From Deinococcus marmoris (GTDB lineage: Bacteria > Deinococcota > Deinococci > Deinococcales > Deinococcaceae): 9,046 bases of DNA. Below, one piece after another: positions 1 through 7,995 of this stretch (position 1 is the stretch's first letter; the number at the start of each line of letters is the position of its first letter). Location: NCBI RefSeq assembly GCF_001949125.1, contig NZ_MSTI01000088.1, positions 1 to 9,046 of the forward strand, read 5' to 3'. The position numbers and the translations under genes are program-made. The notes under the pieces are model-generated. The model worked only from the letters and a program-made list of their open reading frames with translations, did not search any database and was not told the DNA's origin.

Positions 1-29
1 CGGCCTGCCCGGTGGCCCCCCCTCCCCAA

Positions 30-48
30 CCCTCCCCCACAAGGAGGG
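30..48. repeat. C/G-tract hairpin upstream of the hydrolase gene
   Basis: CCCTCC (30-35) and GGAGGG (43-48) are perfectly complementary around a 7-nt loop, inside a longer pyrimidine-rich then purine-rich stretch (about 17-53). It could be the terminator of a gene lying left of the window, or a copy of a short intergenic repeat. No T-run follows it, and no open reading frame in 1-84 looks coding. A copy-number search of the host genome would decide between the two. Confidence 0.4.
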
Positions 49-84
49 AGGGAGCCAAGAACCCCATTCGTAGGAGAATGCCCC

Positions 85-1254
85 GTGTCCATCCTCACCC
101 GAATTCGCCAGATCAACCGCCGCCGTGCGCTCGGCTGGGCAGCCTTTTCCTACGCGGTGGCTGTCCTGTCCGGTGCGTTCCTGGGCGCAGAGATCACCCT
201 GCGTTCCAAGACGCGGCGGGTGAAGGGCGAGTTCGTTCCGGTGGGACGGCGGGGCAATTCCGTGTATCTGCCTGCCTCGCCGGAAACGCTATCGCGCGGG
301 GTGGTGGGCATCGTGCCGCTGCTGCCCAACCAGGGGCACGCCACGCTGGGGCCGCCCAGACAGGCCGGAACACTCGTGCGGCGTGAGATTCTGGATGAAC
401 GCGGCGTGCTGCCCAACGGTTCGCTGGCGTGGGTGTCCACCTTCGTCTACAACGGCACGCCGCAGCAACTGGGCATCCCGTTCCAGCACACGGCGGTTCA
501 TACGGAAGTCGGGGAGATGCCCGCGTGGCACATTCCCGCCGTGTCGGGCGAGAAGGATGCCATCGCCATCGTCATTCACGGTCACGGCGGGCAGCGGGCG
601 CAGGCGCTGCGGATGCTTCCGGCGCTGCGGCGTTCGGGGGTGGCCTCGCTGTTCGTCACCTTCCGCAACGCGCACGGTGCGCCGCGTGTGGGCAAGGGCT
701 ACCTGAGCCTGGGCGATGGCGAGGCTGCCGACGTGATCGCCGCGCTGGAGTGGGCGAAGGCTGCCGGGTACAAACGGGCCATGCTCTACGGCTTCAGCAT
801 GGGCGGCAATGTCGCGCTGTGCGTGCTGCGCTCGCGGCACCAGCCGTACCCGATTCCGGTGACGGGCGTGGCGCTGGACTGCCCGGCGCTGGACTGGCGC
901 GATACCATCCGCAGCAACGGGCAGCGCTACGGCATTCCCACGTTCATGGCGCGGCACATCGGCAACTTCGTGCAGTATCTGGTCACGCGGCGCAGCGGGC
1001 AGGATTTTGATGTGGTGGACCAACTGGCCGCCGCCCCCAGTTTCAACCTGCCGATGCTGCTGTGGCACGGCACCCGCGACGCCACCATTCCCATTCGCCA
1101 GTCCGACGCTCTGGCTGCCGCCCGCCCCGATCTGGTGGAATACCACCGTGTGGAGGGGGCCAAACACATCCGCTGCTGGAACATCAATCCTGAAAAGTAC
1201 GATGGAGAGTTGGAGGCGTTTATAGCAAGGGTTTTGCCGGGGGTGAAAGTATGA
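85..1254 (+). CDS. membrane-anchored alpha/beta hydrolase (serine hydrolase family)
   Basis: A 389-residue protein with a basic N-terminus (RIRQINRRR) followed by one hydrophobic segment at about residues 16-36, best read as an inner-membrane signal anchor. The hydrolase domain fills the C-terminal half: an oxyanion-type HGHGG at 165-169, the nucleophile elbow GFSMGG at 236-241 with Ser238, the acid in HGTRD (Asp332) and His361 in GAKHIRCW. This is a complete Ser-Asp-His triad in the usual order, so the protein should be an active esterase, lipase or peptidase-like enzyme; the substrate cannot be told. The start is GTG at 85, chosen because AGGAG (72-76) lies 8 nt upstream; the ATG at 78 is in another frame. 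The stop overlaps the next gene by 4 bp (ATGA). The last 20 or so codons use ATA, AGG, TTG and GTA, unlike the GC-rich codons before them. Confidence 0.88.
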   Translation: MSILTRIRQINRRRALGWAAFSYAVAVLSGAFLGAEITLRSKTRRVKGEFVPVGRRGNSVYLPASPETLSRGVVGIVPLLPNQGHATLGPPRQAGTLVRREILDERGVLPNGSLAWVSTFVYNGTPQQLGIPFQHTAVHTEVGEMPAWHIPAVSGEKDAIAIVIHGHGGQRAQALRMLPALRRSGVASLFVTFRNAHGAPRVGKGYLSLGDGEAADVIAALEWAKAAGYKRAMLYGFSMGGNVALCVLRSRHQPYPIPVTGVALDCPALDWRDTIRSNGQRYGIPTFMARHIGNFVQYLVTRRSGQDFDVVDQLAAAPSFNLPMLLWHGTRDATIPIRQSDALAAARPDLVEYHRVEGAKHIRCWNINPEKYDGELEAFIARVLPGVKV

Positions 1255-2081
1255 GTGAAGACGTTAAGCCTGATACTGCGATGCAGATAGCCGCCTCTCT
1301 TGCTGATGATGTCTATAAGGGTGGTGTCCAATCCTCTGTCCAAACTATCGGACAAGCGTTGGATGGAATTCTTAAAGCTATTAGTCATTATCCTCGATAT
1401 TGGGGAATGATGTCAGATATTTCTCTTGAAATCAAAGAAGAGGAGTTTCGTGAAAAACTACAAGCCAAAGTTGATAAAATTCCAGATGAAAAAAGAGTTC
1501 TGCCTAAACCAAATATTTTAGGTCCGAGTATTCAAGCCCTGGAGTATGGAATCTTTGAAGATCATCTTAGCGAAATGTTTGCTTCTCTAATAGCTAGTGC
1601 TATGAATAAAGATACGCAAAATATAGCTCATCCGTCATACGTTGAGATAATCAAGCAGTTAAATTCTGATGAAGCGATACTGTTAAGTTACCTATACCAT
1701 TCGTTTAGCTCTAACTTCCCAATTTGTGACATAAATAAAATCGTTGATAGCGAGGGAGCATATCAAACTGTTCTTGAAAAATTCACCAATGTCTGTGAAG
1801 ATGCGAAATGCGTCAATACGGATAAGAGAGTTGAAATAATTGAGAATCTTGAGCGTCTTAAATTATTGAATGTTACTACTGGTATAACAACCATTGCTAA
1901 TAAATCAGCGTACAAAGACTTGGAGGATTCTTACATTAAAAAATACGGCTTTGCTACTTTTGATCAAAATTCTTTGACATTATCTACGGAATCAACGTCT
2001 TTTAATATGAATAAAGGGATACTCAAGCTCACGGCATATGGTAGACAGTTTTCATCCATAGTTCTAGATAAATCTAACTAG
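1251..2081 (+). CDS. DUF4393 / Abi_alpha-like protein, AT-rich, probably acquired
   Basis: A 276-residue, mostly helical, soluble-looking protein. The central segment (about 94-140) carries the features I associate with DUF4393 (Pfam Abi_alpha): [20 protein letters not shown] at 97-116, then [11 protein letters not shown] at 127-137 and a following DEAILLSYL. The C-terminal [12 protein letters not shown] (256-267) matches the family's usual LTxxGxxF ending. The family is linked by name and by genomic context to abortive infection; no biochemical activity is established to my knowledge. Base use differs sharply from all neighbours: 20 of 60 bases are G/C in 1381-1440, against 44 of 60 in 2221-2280, a sign of horizontal transfer. 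Its ATG overlaps the hydrolase stop (ATGA), so it may be translationally coupled. The family call is from memory of motifs, not from a profile search. Confidence 0.75.
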   Translation: MSEDVKPDTAMQIAASLADDVYKGGVQSSVQTIGQALDGILKAISHYPRYWGMMSDISLEIKEEEFREKLQAKVDKIPDEKRVLPKPNILGPSIQALEYGIFEDHLSEMFASLIASAMNKDTQNIAHPSYVEIIKQLNSDEAILLSYLYHSFSSNFPICDINKIVDSEGAYQTVLEKFTNVCEDAKCVNTDKRVEIIENLERLKLLNVTTGITTIANKSAYKDLEDSYIKKYGFATFDQNSLTLSTESTSFNMNKGILKLTAYGRQFSSIVLDKSN

Positions 2082-2103
2082 AATCCCTATAAAGGAGTTC
2101 ACC

Positions 2104-3312
<1,209 letters not shown>

Positions 3313-3324
3313 ACCCTGATTCCT

Positions 3325-3370
3325 GAAGCGCGGCCCCGTCGATTGGGGGCCGCGCTTCTCTCTTTGCTCT
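3325..3370 (+). terminator. terminator after the thiolase gene
   Basis: A perfect 13-bp stem, GAAGCGCGGCCCC (3325-3337) with its complement at 3346-3358 and an 8-nt loop, is followed by a T/C-rich tail (TCTCTTTGCTCT). It starts 12 nt after the thiolase stop and lies between two convergent genes. On the minus strand no T-run follows the stem, so it mainly serves the + transcript, though the stem may also stop transcription of the lipoprotein gene. Confidence 0.8.
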
Positions 3371-3383
3371 GTTCGATATGGAT

Positions 3384-4313
3384 TTAGCGCCTGAGCTGAA
3401 GACTCTGCTGCATGGCCCTGAACAGTGCTGGATTGGCCCTGGCGGTGGTCTGGGCTTTGGTGTTGAAAGTGGCTTTCAATGCCTCTGCCGCCATCAACTT
3501 GCCTTCGGCCTTCATCACATTCTGTGCTGCCGCGTTGGTGGGCACAGTGTCACTGACCTGAACCAGAGCGATTGCTACGGCCTGACCTTGTTCGTTGGTG
3601 GCGGTGGCGATGTTGCCTGTTCCATCGAAAGCGGGTTTGCCCTGGAATACGCCCAATGCGTTGTCGCTGTCTTGCCCAATGAAGAAGACCCCGGCATTTT
3701 CATCTGTACCCAGAAAAAAACCGATGTCCAGATCGCCTGCCTGGACCACAGGACCCATCAGGGCCGCGCCGAACTTGCCCGTGCCCTGAGCTGCAATCTC
3801 GGTCTGGTTGGCATACACGCCAAAGGCGATGGGCTGGCCCTCGTTCGTAAATTCATCCGAAAATATAACCACGCCGCTGTCGATCAATGCCCTAGAGGTC
3901 AGGTCACCAATGGCCCAGCTCCACACGCCCTGATACAGCGTCTGGGTGTTGGGCGGCGGCGTGACGGTCACGTTCACGGCAACCACCTTGCTGCCCTGCC
4001 CGACATTTCCGGCGGCGTCATAGGCTTTGGCCGTGTAGGTCACGCTGCCGTTGTCTGCGGTGGAAACGGTGGCTGTGGCTGCATAGGGGGCGGAAGTGTC
4101 GGTGCTGATCAGTGTGCTGCCCCGGTAAAACTCCACCTTGGTCACGCCCACGCTATCGGTGGCCGTGGCCAACAGATTCACGCTTGAGCCGCTCTGAGAG
4201 GCGTCCAGGGCGACGGTAGGGGCGGTGGTATCGGCAGTCTGTGGGGTGCTGCCGCCACCACAGGCGGCAAGCAGCAGGGAGACACTGAGAATCGGCAGGA
4301 GAAGTCTTTTCAC
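3384..4313 (-). CDS. lipoprotein with one bacterial Ig-like domain
   Basis: A 309-residue exported protein. The N-terminus MKRLLLPILSVSLLLAAC is a lipoprotein signal peptide with the lipobox LLAAC and acylation at Cys18, followed by a short flexible GGGSTPQTADTT linker. Residues about 31-117 form an Ig-like/fibronectin-like beta-sandwich (TAPTVALDAS, then VGVTKVEFYRG, TYTAKAYDAAGN), a type common in bacterial surface proteins. Residues about 120-309 are not recognised; they are rich in Gly, Ala and beta-forming stretches (GDLDIGFFLGTDENAGVFFI) and end in a basic, Gln-rich tail. The start is GTG at 4313: an in-frame TAA lies just upstream, and no good Shine-Dalgarno is seen, but a TAATGT box lies 6 nt before the GTG, which fits a leaderless mRNA. 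It is convergent to the thiolase gene. Function is unknown; a structural or adhesive envelope role is the simplest guess. Confidence 0.82.
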   Translation of the reverse strand: MKRLLLPILSVSLLLAACGGGSTPQTADTTAPTVALDASQSGSSVNLLATATDSVGVTKVEFYRGSTLISTDTSAPYAATATVSTADNGSVTYTAKAYDAAGNVGQGSKVVAVNVTVTPPPNTQTLYQGVWSWAIGDLTSRALIDSGVVIFSDEFTNEGQPIAFGVYANQTEIAAQGTGKFGAALMGPVVQAGDLDIGFFLGTDENAGVFFIGQDSDNALGVFQGKPAFDGTGNIATATNEQGQAVAIALVQVSDTVPTNAAAQNVMKAEGKLMAAEALKATFNTKAQTTARANPALFRAMQQSLQLRR

Positions 4314-4319
4314 GCCGCC

Positions 4320-4325
4320 ACATTA
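4320..4325 (-). promoter_or_regulatory. candidate -10 box for a leaderless lipoprotein mRNA
   Basis: On the minus strand TAATGT fits the TAnnnT -10 consensus and ends exactly 6 nt before the GTG start (4313), so transcription would begin at the start codon itself. No convincing -35 hexamer is seen 17-18 nt upstream. The absence of a Shine-Dalgarno before this GTG supports the idea. Confidence 0.45.
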
Positions 4326-4526
4326 GAGTCTTTTGAGTCGGTGCAGGCGTGGATTTTCGCACGTCTCCCAGCGCTATCCAGTCCGGCATTTCCTGCCAGT
4401 CCTGGTTCCGGCGCTTGACTGAAAGTATGGGGCTGCGACGGGTGTTGAAGCCGTCATCTTCGGGCGGCAAATGCACCAGAACGTTGGCGCTGGGCCGCGA
4501 ATTTCAGGGCGGTGGGCAAACACCCC

Positions 4527-5732
4527 TTACAGCAGCACCACGTCCACCAATTCCCCGGCCTGGACCCCGCCGCCTTCCGGCACGATCACCAGCGCGTCGG
4601 CGTCGCTCAGCGAACGCAGGATGCCGCTGCCTTGCGCGCCGTAATCCCCCACCTCTCCGTCCTGAATCACGCCGCGCCAGAAGGCGGTCTTATCCTTGAG
4701 GCCACGAAAGGGCGTGGCGGCGCGCAGTTTCAGGCTCTGCACCGGCTGCCCGGTCAGGGCAGGGCGCACGATGACGTGAAAGACCACCAGACTGCTGACT
4801 GGATTTCCCGGCAGGCCGAAGACGGGCAGGCCGTTCCAGCCGCCCAGGATGGCCGGGCCGCCGGGCCGCATTCGCACCTTCCAGAACGAGACCCGGCCCC
4901 GTTCGATCAGCAGGTCGCGCATGAAATCGTATTTGCCCATGCTGACGCCGCCGCTGGTCAGCAGCACGTCCGCGCCGCCCGCCCCCGCGATGGCCGCCTG
5001 CAAGGACGCCGGGCTGTCCGGGGCGTGGCCCAGTTCGATCACCTCGCAGCCGCTTTCCCCCAGCATGGCCGACAGGCCCACGCGGTTGCTGTCGTAGACC
5101 TGACCGGCTTGCAGGGGCAACCCCGGCTCGATCACCTCGTCCCCGGTGGACAGCAGCGCCACCCGCAATTTGCGGCGCACCGGCAGGCGGGCGTGGCCCA
5201 GCGCAACGGCCAGCGCCACGCGCGGGGCACTCAGGCGTAGGCCAGCGCGCATCACCGTTTCGCCTGCGCGGAAGTCGCCGCCCTCGGGGCGCACGTCGGC
5301 GGGAAAGGCGGGGCGCAGCAGGTGAACGTGTTCGGGGCCGTCGTCGGCCAGTTCCTCAACAGGGCAGATGGCATCGGCCCCCGGTGGCAGCGGCGCACCC
5401 GTGTAGATTCGCACGCACTCGCCCGCGCCCACCTCGCCGTCAAACGGCATTCCGGCGCGGCTTTCCCCCACGATCTTCAGGCGTACCGGGGTCTCGGCGC
5501 TGGCGCTCAACGTGTCCGCCTCACGCGCGGCGATGCCGTCCAGGGCGCTCTCGGTGGCGCTGGGATGGCTGACCAGGGCCTCCAGATCGGCGGCCAGAGT
5601 GCGGCCCAGCGCCTGGGCAACGGGTACGGTCTCGGTCTCCAGTTCGGGCAGCAGCGCGGCCAGCATCTCGCGGGCCTCGGCCACGCTGACGTGCATGGGG
5701 AAGGATGGGTTGGCGGAAGTGGGGACAGACAT
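4527..5732 (-). CDS. moeA: molybdopterin molybdenumtransferase MoeA
   Basis: A 401-residue protein (family about 400-410) that inserts molybdate into adenylylated molybdopterin in the last step of molybdenum cofactor synthesis, in the cytoplasm. Motifs in order: SALDGIA (62-68, the family's SAMDGYA, Asp65 kept), TGAPLPPGAD (111-120), GGDFRAGE (151-158), LLSTGDE (193-199), YDSNR (213-217), TSGGVSMGKYD (259-269), RPGGP (289-293) and GLPGNPVS (306-313). The Asp residues matching those known to matter in E. coli MoeA (59, 142, 228, 259) are retained as 65, 153, 198 and 269. Two spots deviate: the usual Asp-Asn before SAMDG is Thr-Glu, and KPGKP is RPGGP. I chose the ATG at 5732 over the longer reading from 5864, whose extra 44 residues look non-coding; a TATGCT box 6 nt upstream fits a leaderless mRNA. 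No other Mo-cofactor genes are nearby. Confidence 0.92.
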   Translation of the reverse strand: MSVPTSANPSFPMHVSVAEAREMLAALLPELETETVPVAQALGRTLAADLEALVSHPSATESALDGIAAREADTLSASAETPVRLKIVGESRAGMPFDGEVGAGECVRIYTGAPLPPGADAICPVEELADDGPEHVHLLRPAFPADVRPEGGDFRAGETVMRAGLRLSAPRVALAVALGHARLPVRRKLRVALLSTGDEVIEPGLPLQAGQVYDSNRVGLSAMLGESGCEVIELGHAPDSPASLQAAIAGAGGADVLLTSGGVSMGKYDFMRDLLIERGRVSFWKVRMRPGGPAILGGWNGLPVFGLPGNPVSSLVVFHVIVRPALTGQPVQSLKLRAATPFRGLKDKTAFWRGVIQDGEVGDYGAQGSGILRSLSDADALVIVPEGGGVQAGELVDVVLL

Positions 5733-5738
5733 GCTGTC

Positions 5739-5744
5739 AGCATA
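5739..5744 (-). promoter_or_regulatory. candidate -10 box for a leaderless moeA mRNA
   Basis: TATGCT (TAnnnT) on the minus strand ends 6 nt before the moeA ATG at 5732. This spacing puts the first transcribed base at or next to the A of ATG, the leaderless arrangement typical of Deinococcus. No Shine-Dalgarno is present before this ATG. A matching -35 is not evident. Confidence 0.5.
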
Positions 5745-5822
5745 GTGGGCCAGCCAGAGAGAGGGCCGCCCTCCGTGAAGCGAAGCTGTAGGGCCGGGGC
5801 CGCGCCGCTCATCCCAAAGCGT

Positions 5823-5828
5823 TACACT
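5823..5828 (+). promoter_or_regulatory. possible -10 box of the slyD-like gene
   Basis: TACACT fits TAnnnT and would give a 5' untranslated region of about 60 nt, consistent with this gene having a Shine-Dalgarno, unlike its divergent neighbour moeA. There is no recognisable -35 17-18 nt upstream, so this is a weak call. Confidence 0.3.
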
Positions 5829-5831
5829 CTT

Positions 5832-5852
5832 CGGGCGAGAAAACTCGTCCCG
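5832..5852 (+). other. hairpin in the presumed 5' UTR of the slyD-like gene
   Basis: CGGGCGAG (5832-5839) pairs with CTCG and CCCG (5844-5847, 5849-5852) with a single bulged T and an AAAA loop. It would lie at the very 5' end of the transcript if TACACT at 5823 is the -10 box, a position where hairpins commonly stabilise mRNA. Function is not shown. Confidence 0.35.
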
Positions 5853-5883
5853 AGTCATTGGCATCTGCCGCCGGACGAGCTAT

Positions 5884-5889
5884 GGAGGG
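5884..5889 (+). promoter_or_regulatory. Shine-Dalgarno deciding the slyD-like start
   Basis: GGAGGG lies 4 nt before the ATG at 5894. This favours 5894 over the in-frame TTG at 5858, whose 12 extra residues (MASAAGRAMEGH) have no counterpart in SlyD proteins and include the ribosome binding site itself. Confidence 0.75.
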
Positions 5890-5893
5890 CCAT

Positions 5894-6382
5894 ATGAACA
5901 TTGAACAGGACAAAGTTGTCGATCTGGAATACAAGCTGACCGTGAAAGGTGAAGTCGTCGATCAGAGTGAACCCGGCGAGCCGCTGACCTACCTGCACGG
6001 CCACAGCAACATCATTCCGGGGCTGGAAAAGGCGCTGGAAGGCAAGGCCGAGGGCGACACGATGCAGGTGACCGTGCAGCCCGAGGACGGTTACGGCGAG
6101 CGAGACGAGGACAACACCGAGGAACTGGCCCGCGAGGATTTCGAGGACGACATCGAGATCGGCGAAACCTACTACGCGCAGGCCGAGGACGGCAGCGTGA
6201 TTCCCTTCACGGTCATGGAACTGAACGGCGACATGGTCAAGGTGGACTTCAATCCCCCGCTTGCAGGCGAGGTCCTGAACTTCGACGTGACCGTGGTGGG
6301 TGTGCGCGACGCCACCGCCGAGGAACTGGAACACGGCCACGCCCACACCCCGGACATGCTGGACCACGAACACGACGCGTAA
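5894..6382 (+). CDS. slyD: SlyD-type FKBP peptidyl-prolyl cis-trans isomerase
   Basis: A 162-residue cytoplasmic FKBP of the SlyD subfamily, which speeds prolyl isomerisation and acts as a chaperone through an inserted 'insert-in-flap' domain. The FKBP half is seen in VVDQSEPGEPLTYLHGHSNI (21-40), then IPGLEKALEGKAEGD (41-55) and PEDGYGERD (63-71). The insert-in-flap domain spans about 70-121, after which the FKBP fold resumes with PLAGEVLNFDVTVVGVRDAT (122-141). The strongly conserved NHPLAG of the family reads NPPLAG here (Asn120, Pro121), losing the His. The C-terminal tail is short, with His at 147, 149, 151, 158 and 160, a possible weak metal-binding site in place of the long Cys/His tail of E. 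coli SlyD. The gene is divergent from moeA and is followed by a strong terminator, so it is probably monocistronic. Confidence 0.92.
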   Translation: MNIEQDKVVDLEYKLTVKGEVVDQSEPGEPLTYLHGHSNIIPGLEKALEGKAEGDTMQVTVQPEDGYGERDEDNTEELAREDFEDDIEIGETYYAQAEDGSVIPFTVMELNGDMVKVDFNPPLAGEVLNFDVTVVGVRDATAEELEHGHAHTPDMLDHEHDA

Positions 6383-6403
6383 GACCTGAACGTGCAGGAC
6401 GGA

Positions 6404-6451
6404 GCAGGGCAGAGGTGGGCCGATGGACGGCCAGTCTCTGCCCTGCTTTTT
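6404..6451 (+). terminator. intrinsic terminator after the slyD-like gene
   Basis: GCAGGGCAGAG (6404-6414) pairs perfectly with 6436-6446 (11 bp). The intervening 21 nt contain a smaller GGCC/GGCC helix. A TTTTT run (6447-6451) follows directly. It begins 22 nt after the stop codon, a textbook Rho-independent terminator. Confidence 0.92.
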
Positions 6452-6493
6452 AAATGATGGCGGAGGGTACAGCTTGTTTCCGCCGCTTTGCAT

Positions 6494-6522
6494 CGCCCCC
6501 TCTGCTCGTGTGTGAGGGGGCG
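6494..6522 (-). terminator. hairpin at the 3' end of aspS
   Basis: CGCCCCCTC (6494-6502) and GAGGGGGCG (6514-6522) form a perfect 9-bp stem with an 11-nt loop, starting 8 nt after the aspS stop. No T-run follows on either strand, so it is either a U-poor terminator or an mRNA 3'-end stabiliser between the convergent slyD-like and aspS genes. Confidence 0.5.
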
Positions 6523-6529
6523 CTGGAAG

Positions 6530-7864
<1,335 letters not shown>

Positions 7865-7869
7865 GAAGT

Positions 7870-7874
7870 CTCCT
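7870..7874 (-). promoter_or_regulatory. aspS Shine-Dalgarno
   Basis: AGGAG on the minus strand sits 5 nt before the aspS ATG and just after the attenuator U-tract. Having a Shine-Dalgarno fits a gene whose mRNA carries a leader, in contrast to the leaderless-looking moeA. Confidence 0.8.
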
Positions 7875-7887
7875 GTATGGACTGGCT

Positions 7888-7924
7888 AAAAAAAGCCCCC
7901 GACTCCGGTGAGGAGGTCAGGGGC
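7888..7924 (-). terminator. attenuator terminator in the aspS leader
   Basis: On the minus strand GCCCCTGAC (7924-7916) pairs with GTCGGGGGC (7903-7895), 9 bp with one G-U. Inside, TCC and GGA add 3 bp beyond a bulged C, leaving a 5-nt loop. Seven T residues (7894-7888) follow at once. It lies between the leader peptide and aspS, so in its terminated form the transcript would be only about 100 nt. It could also stop read-through from the ankyrin gene, but the leader promoter lies in between. Confidence 0.88.
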
Positions 7925-7944
7925 GCAACGGCTTAAGCGTCCCC
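7920..7944 (-). promoter_or_regulatory. candidate antiterminator hairpin (2:3) of the aspS attenuator
   Basis: GGGG (7944-7941) pairs with CCCC (7923-7920) and CGC (7939-7937) pairs with GCG (7926-7924), with A7940 bulged and a 10-nt loop. It uses CCCC and G7924 of the terminator's 5' arm, so the two structures exclude each other. The first G is the last base of the leader-peptide stop codon, so a ribosome finishing the peptide would cover this arm. Confidence 0.7.
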
Positions 7945-7952
7945 TACTGGGG
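7941..7952 (-). promoter_or_regulatory. candidate 1:2 (anti-antiterminator) hairpin around the leader stop codon
   Basis: CCCC (7952-7949) and GGGG (7944-7941) flank an AGTA loop, with one further T-A pair outside. The CCCC comes directly after the last Asp codon of the leader peptide. When it forms, the GGGG needed by the antiterminator is occupied, so termination is favoured. A ribosome stalled on the Asn/Asp codons would cover the CCCC and free the GGGG. Confidence 0.6.
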
Positions 7953-7988
7953 ATCGTTATCGTTGTCGTTCAGGGCAGCCGCGAACAT
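7944..7988 (-). CDS. aspS leader peptide MFAAALNDNDNDPQ (candidate)
   Basis: A 14-codon ORF from ATG (7988-7986) to TAG (7946-7944). Codons 7-12 are AAC GAC AAC GAT AAC GAT, that is Asn-Asp repeated three times, followed by Pro-Gln-stop. Such runs of the codons cognate to the downstream gene are the hallmark of leader peptides in ribosome-mediated attenuation (trp, his, thr and some tRNA-synthetase genes). Here both amino acids match the product: a non-discriminating AspRS supplies Asp-tRNA-Asp and the precursor of Asn-tRNA-Asn. There is no Shine-Dalgarno; a -10 box lies 7 nt before the ATG, so translation would start at or within a base of the mRNA 5' end. The stop codon overlaps the hairpins of the attenuator. 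Leader peptides on leaderless transcripts have been predicted in Deinococcus deserti; whether this one is among them I cannot say. Translation is not proven here. Confidence 0.82.
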   Translation of the reverse strand: MFAAALNDNDNDPQ

Positions 7989-7995
7989 GCGGGCA

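Noticed and set aside
289..1167. Long minus-strand reading frame (292 codons) opposite the hydrolase gene
   Set aside because: It is the antisense shadow of a GC-rich gene with strong third-position bias; it is His/Gln/Arg-rich and has no recognisable motif, whereas the + strand has a full catalytic triad.
4415..4440. TTGACT on the + strand as a promoter
   Set aside because: No TAnnnT hexamer lies 16-19 nt downstream, and there is no + strand gene after it.
4326..4526. Minus-strand reading (from about 4504) giving HLPPEDDGFNTRRSPILSVK and continuing to overlap the lipoprotein start
   Set aside because: It looks mildly protein-like, but has only a GTG at 4476 without a Shine-Dalgarno, runs out of frame into the lipoprotein gene and matches no family I know. 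It could be the remnant of a lost gene in this 213-bp gap; a translated search would decide.
5733..5864. 44-residue N-terminal extension of MoeA
   Set aside because: It has no resemblance to MoeA N-termini and covers the divergent promoter region; the ATG at 5732 has a properly spaced -10 box.
7888..7924. Terminator read simply as the end of the ankyrin transcript
   Set aside because: It is 140 bp past the ankyrin stop, beyond an intact promoter and leader ORF, and its left arm is shared with an alternative hairpin. It may stop ankyrin read-through as well, but that does not account for the structure.
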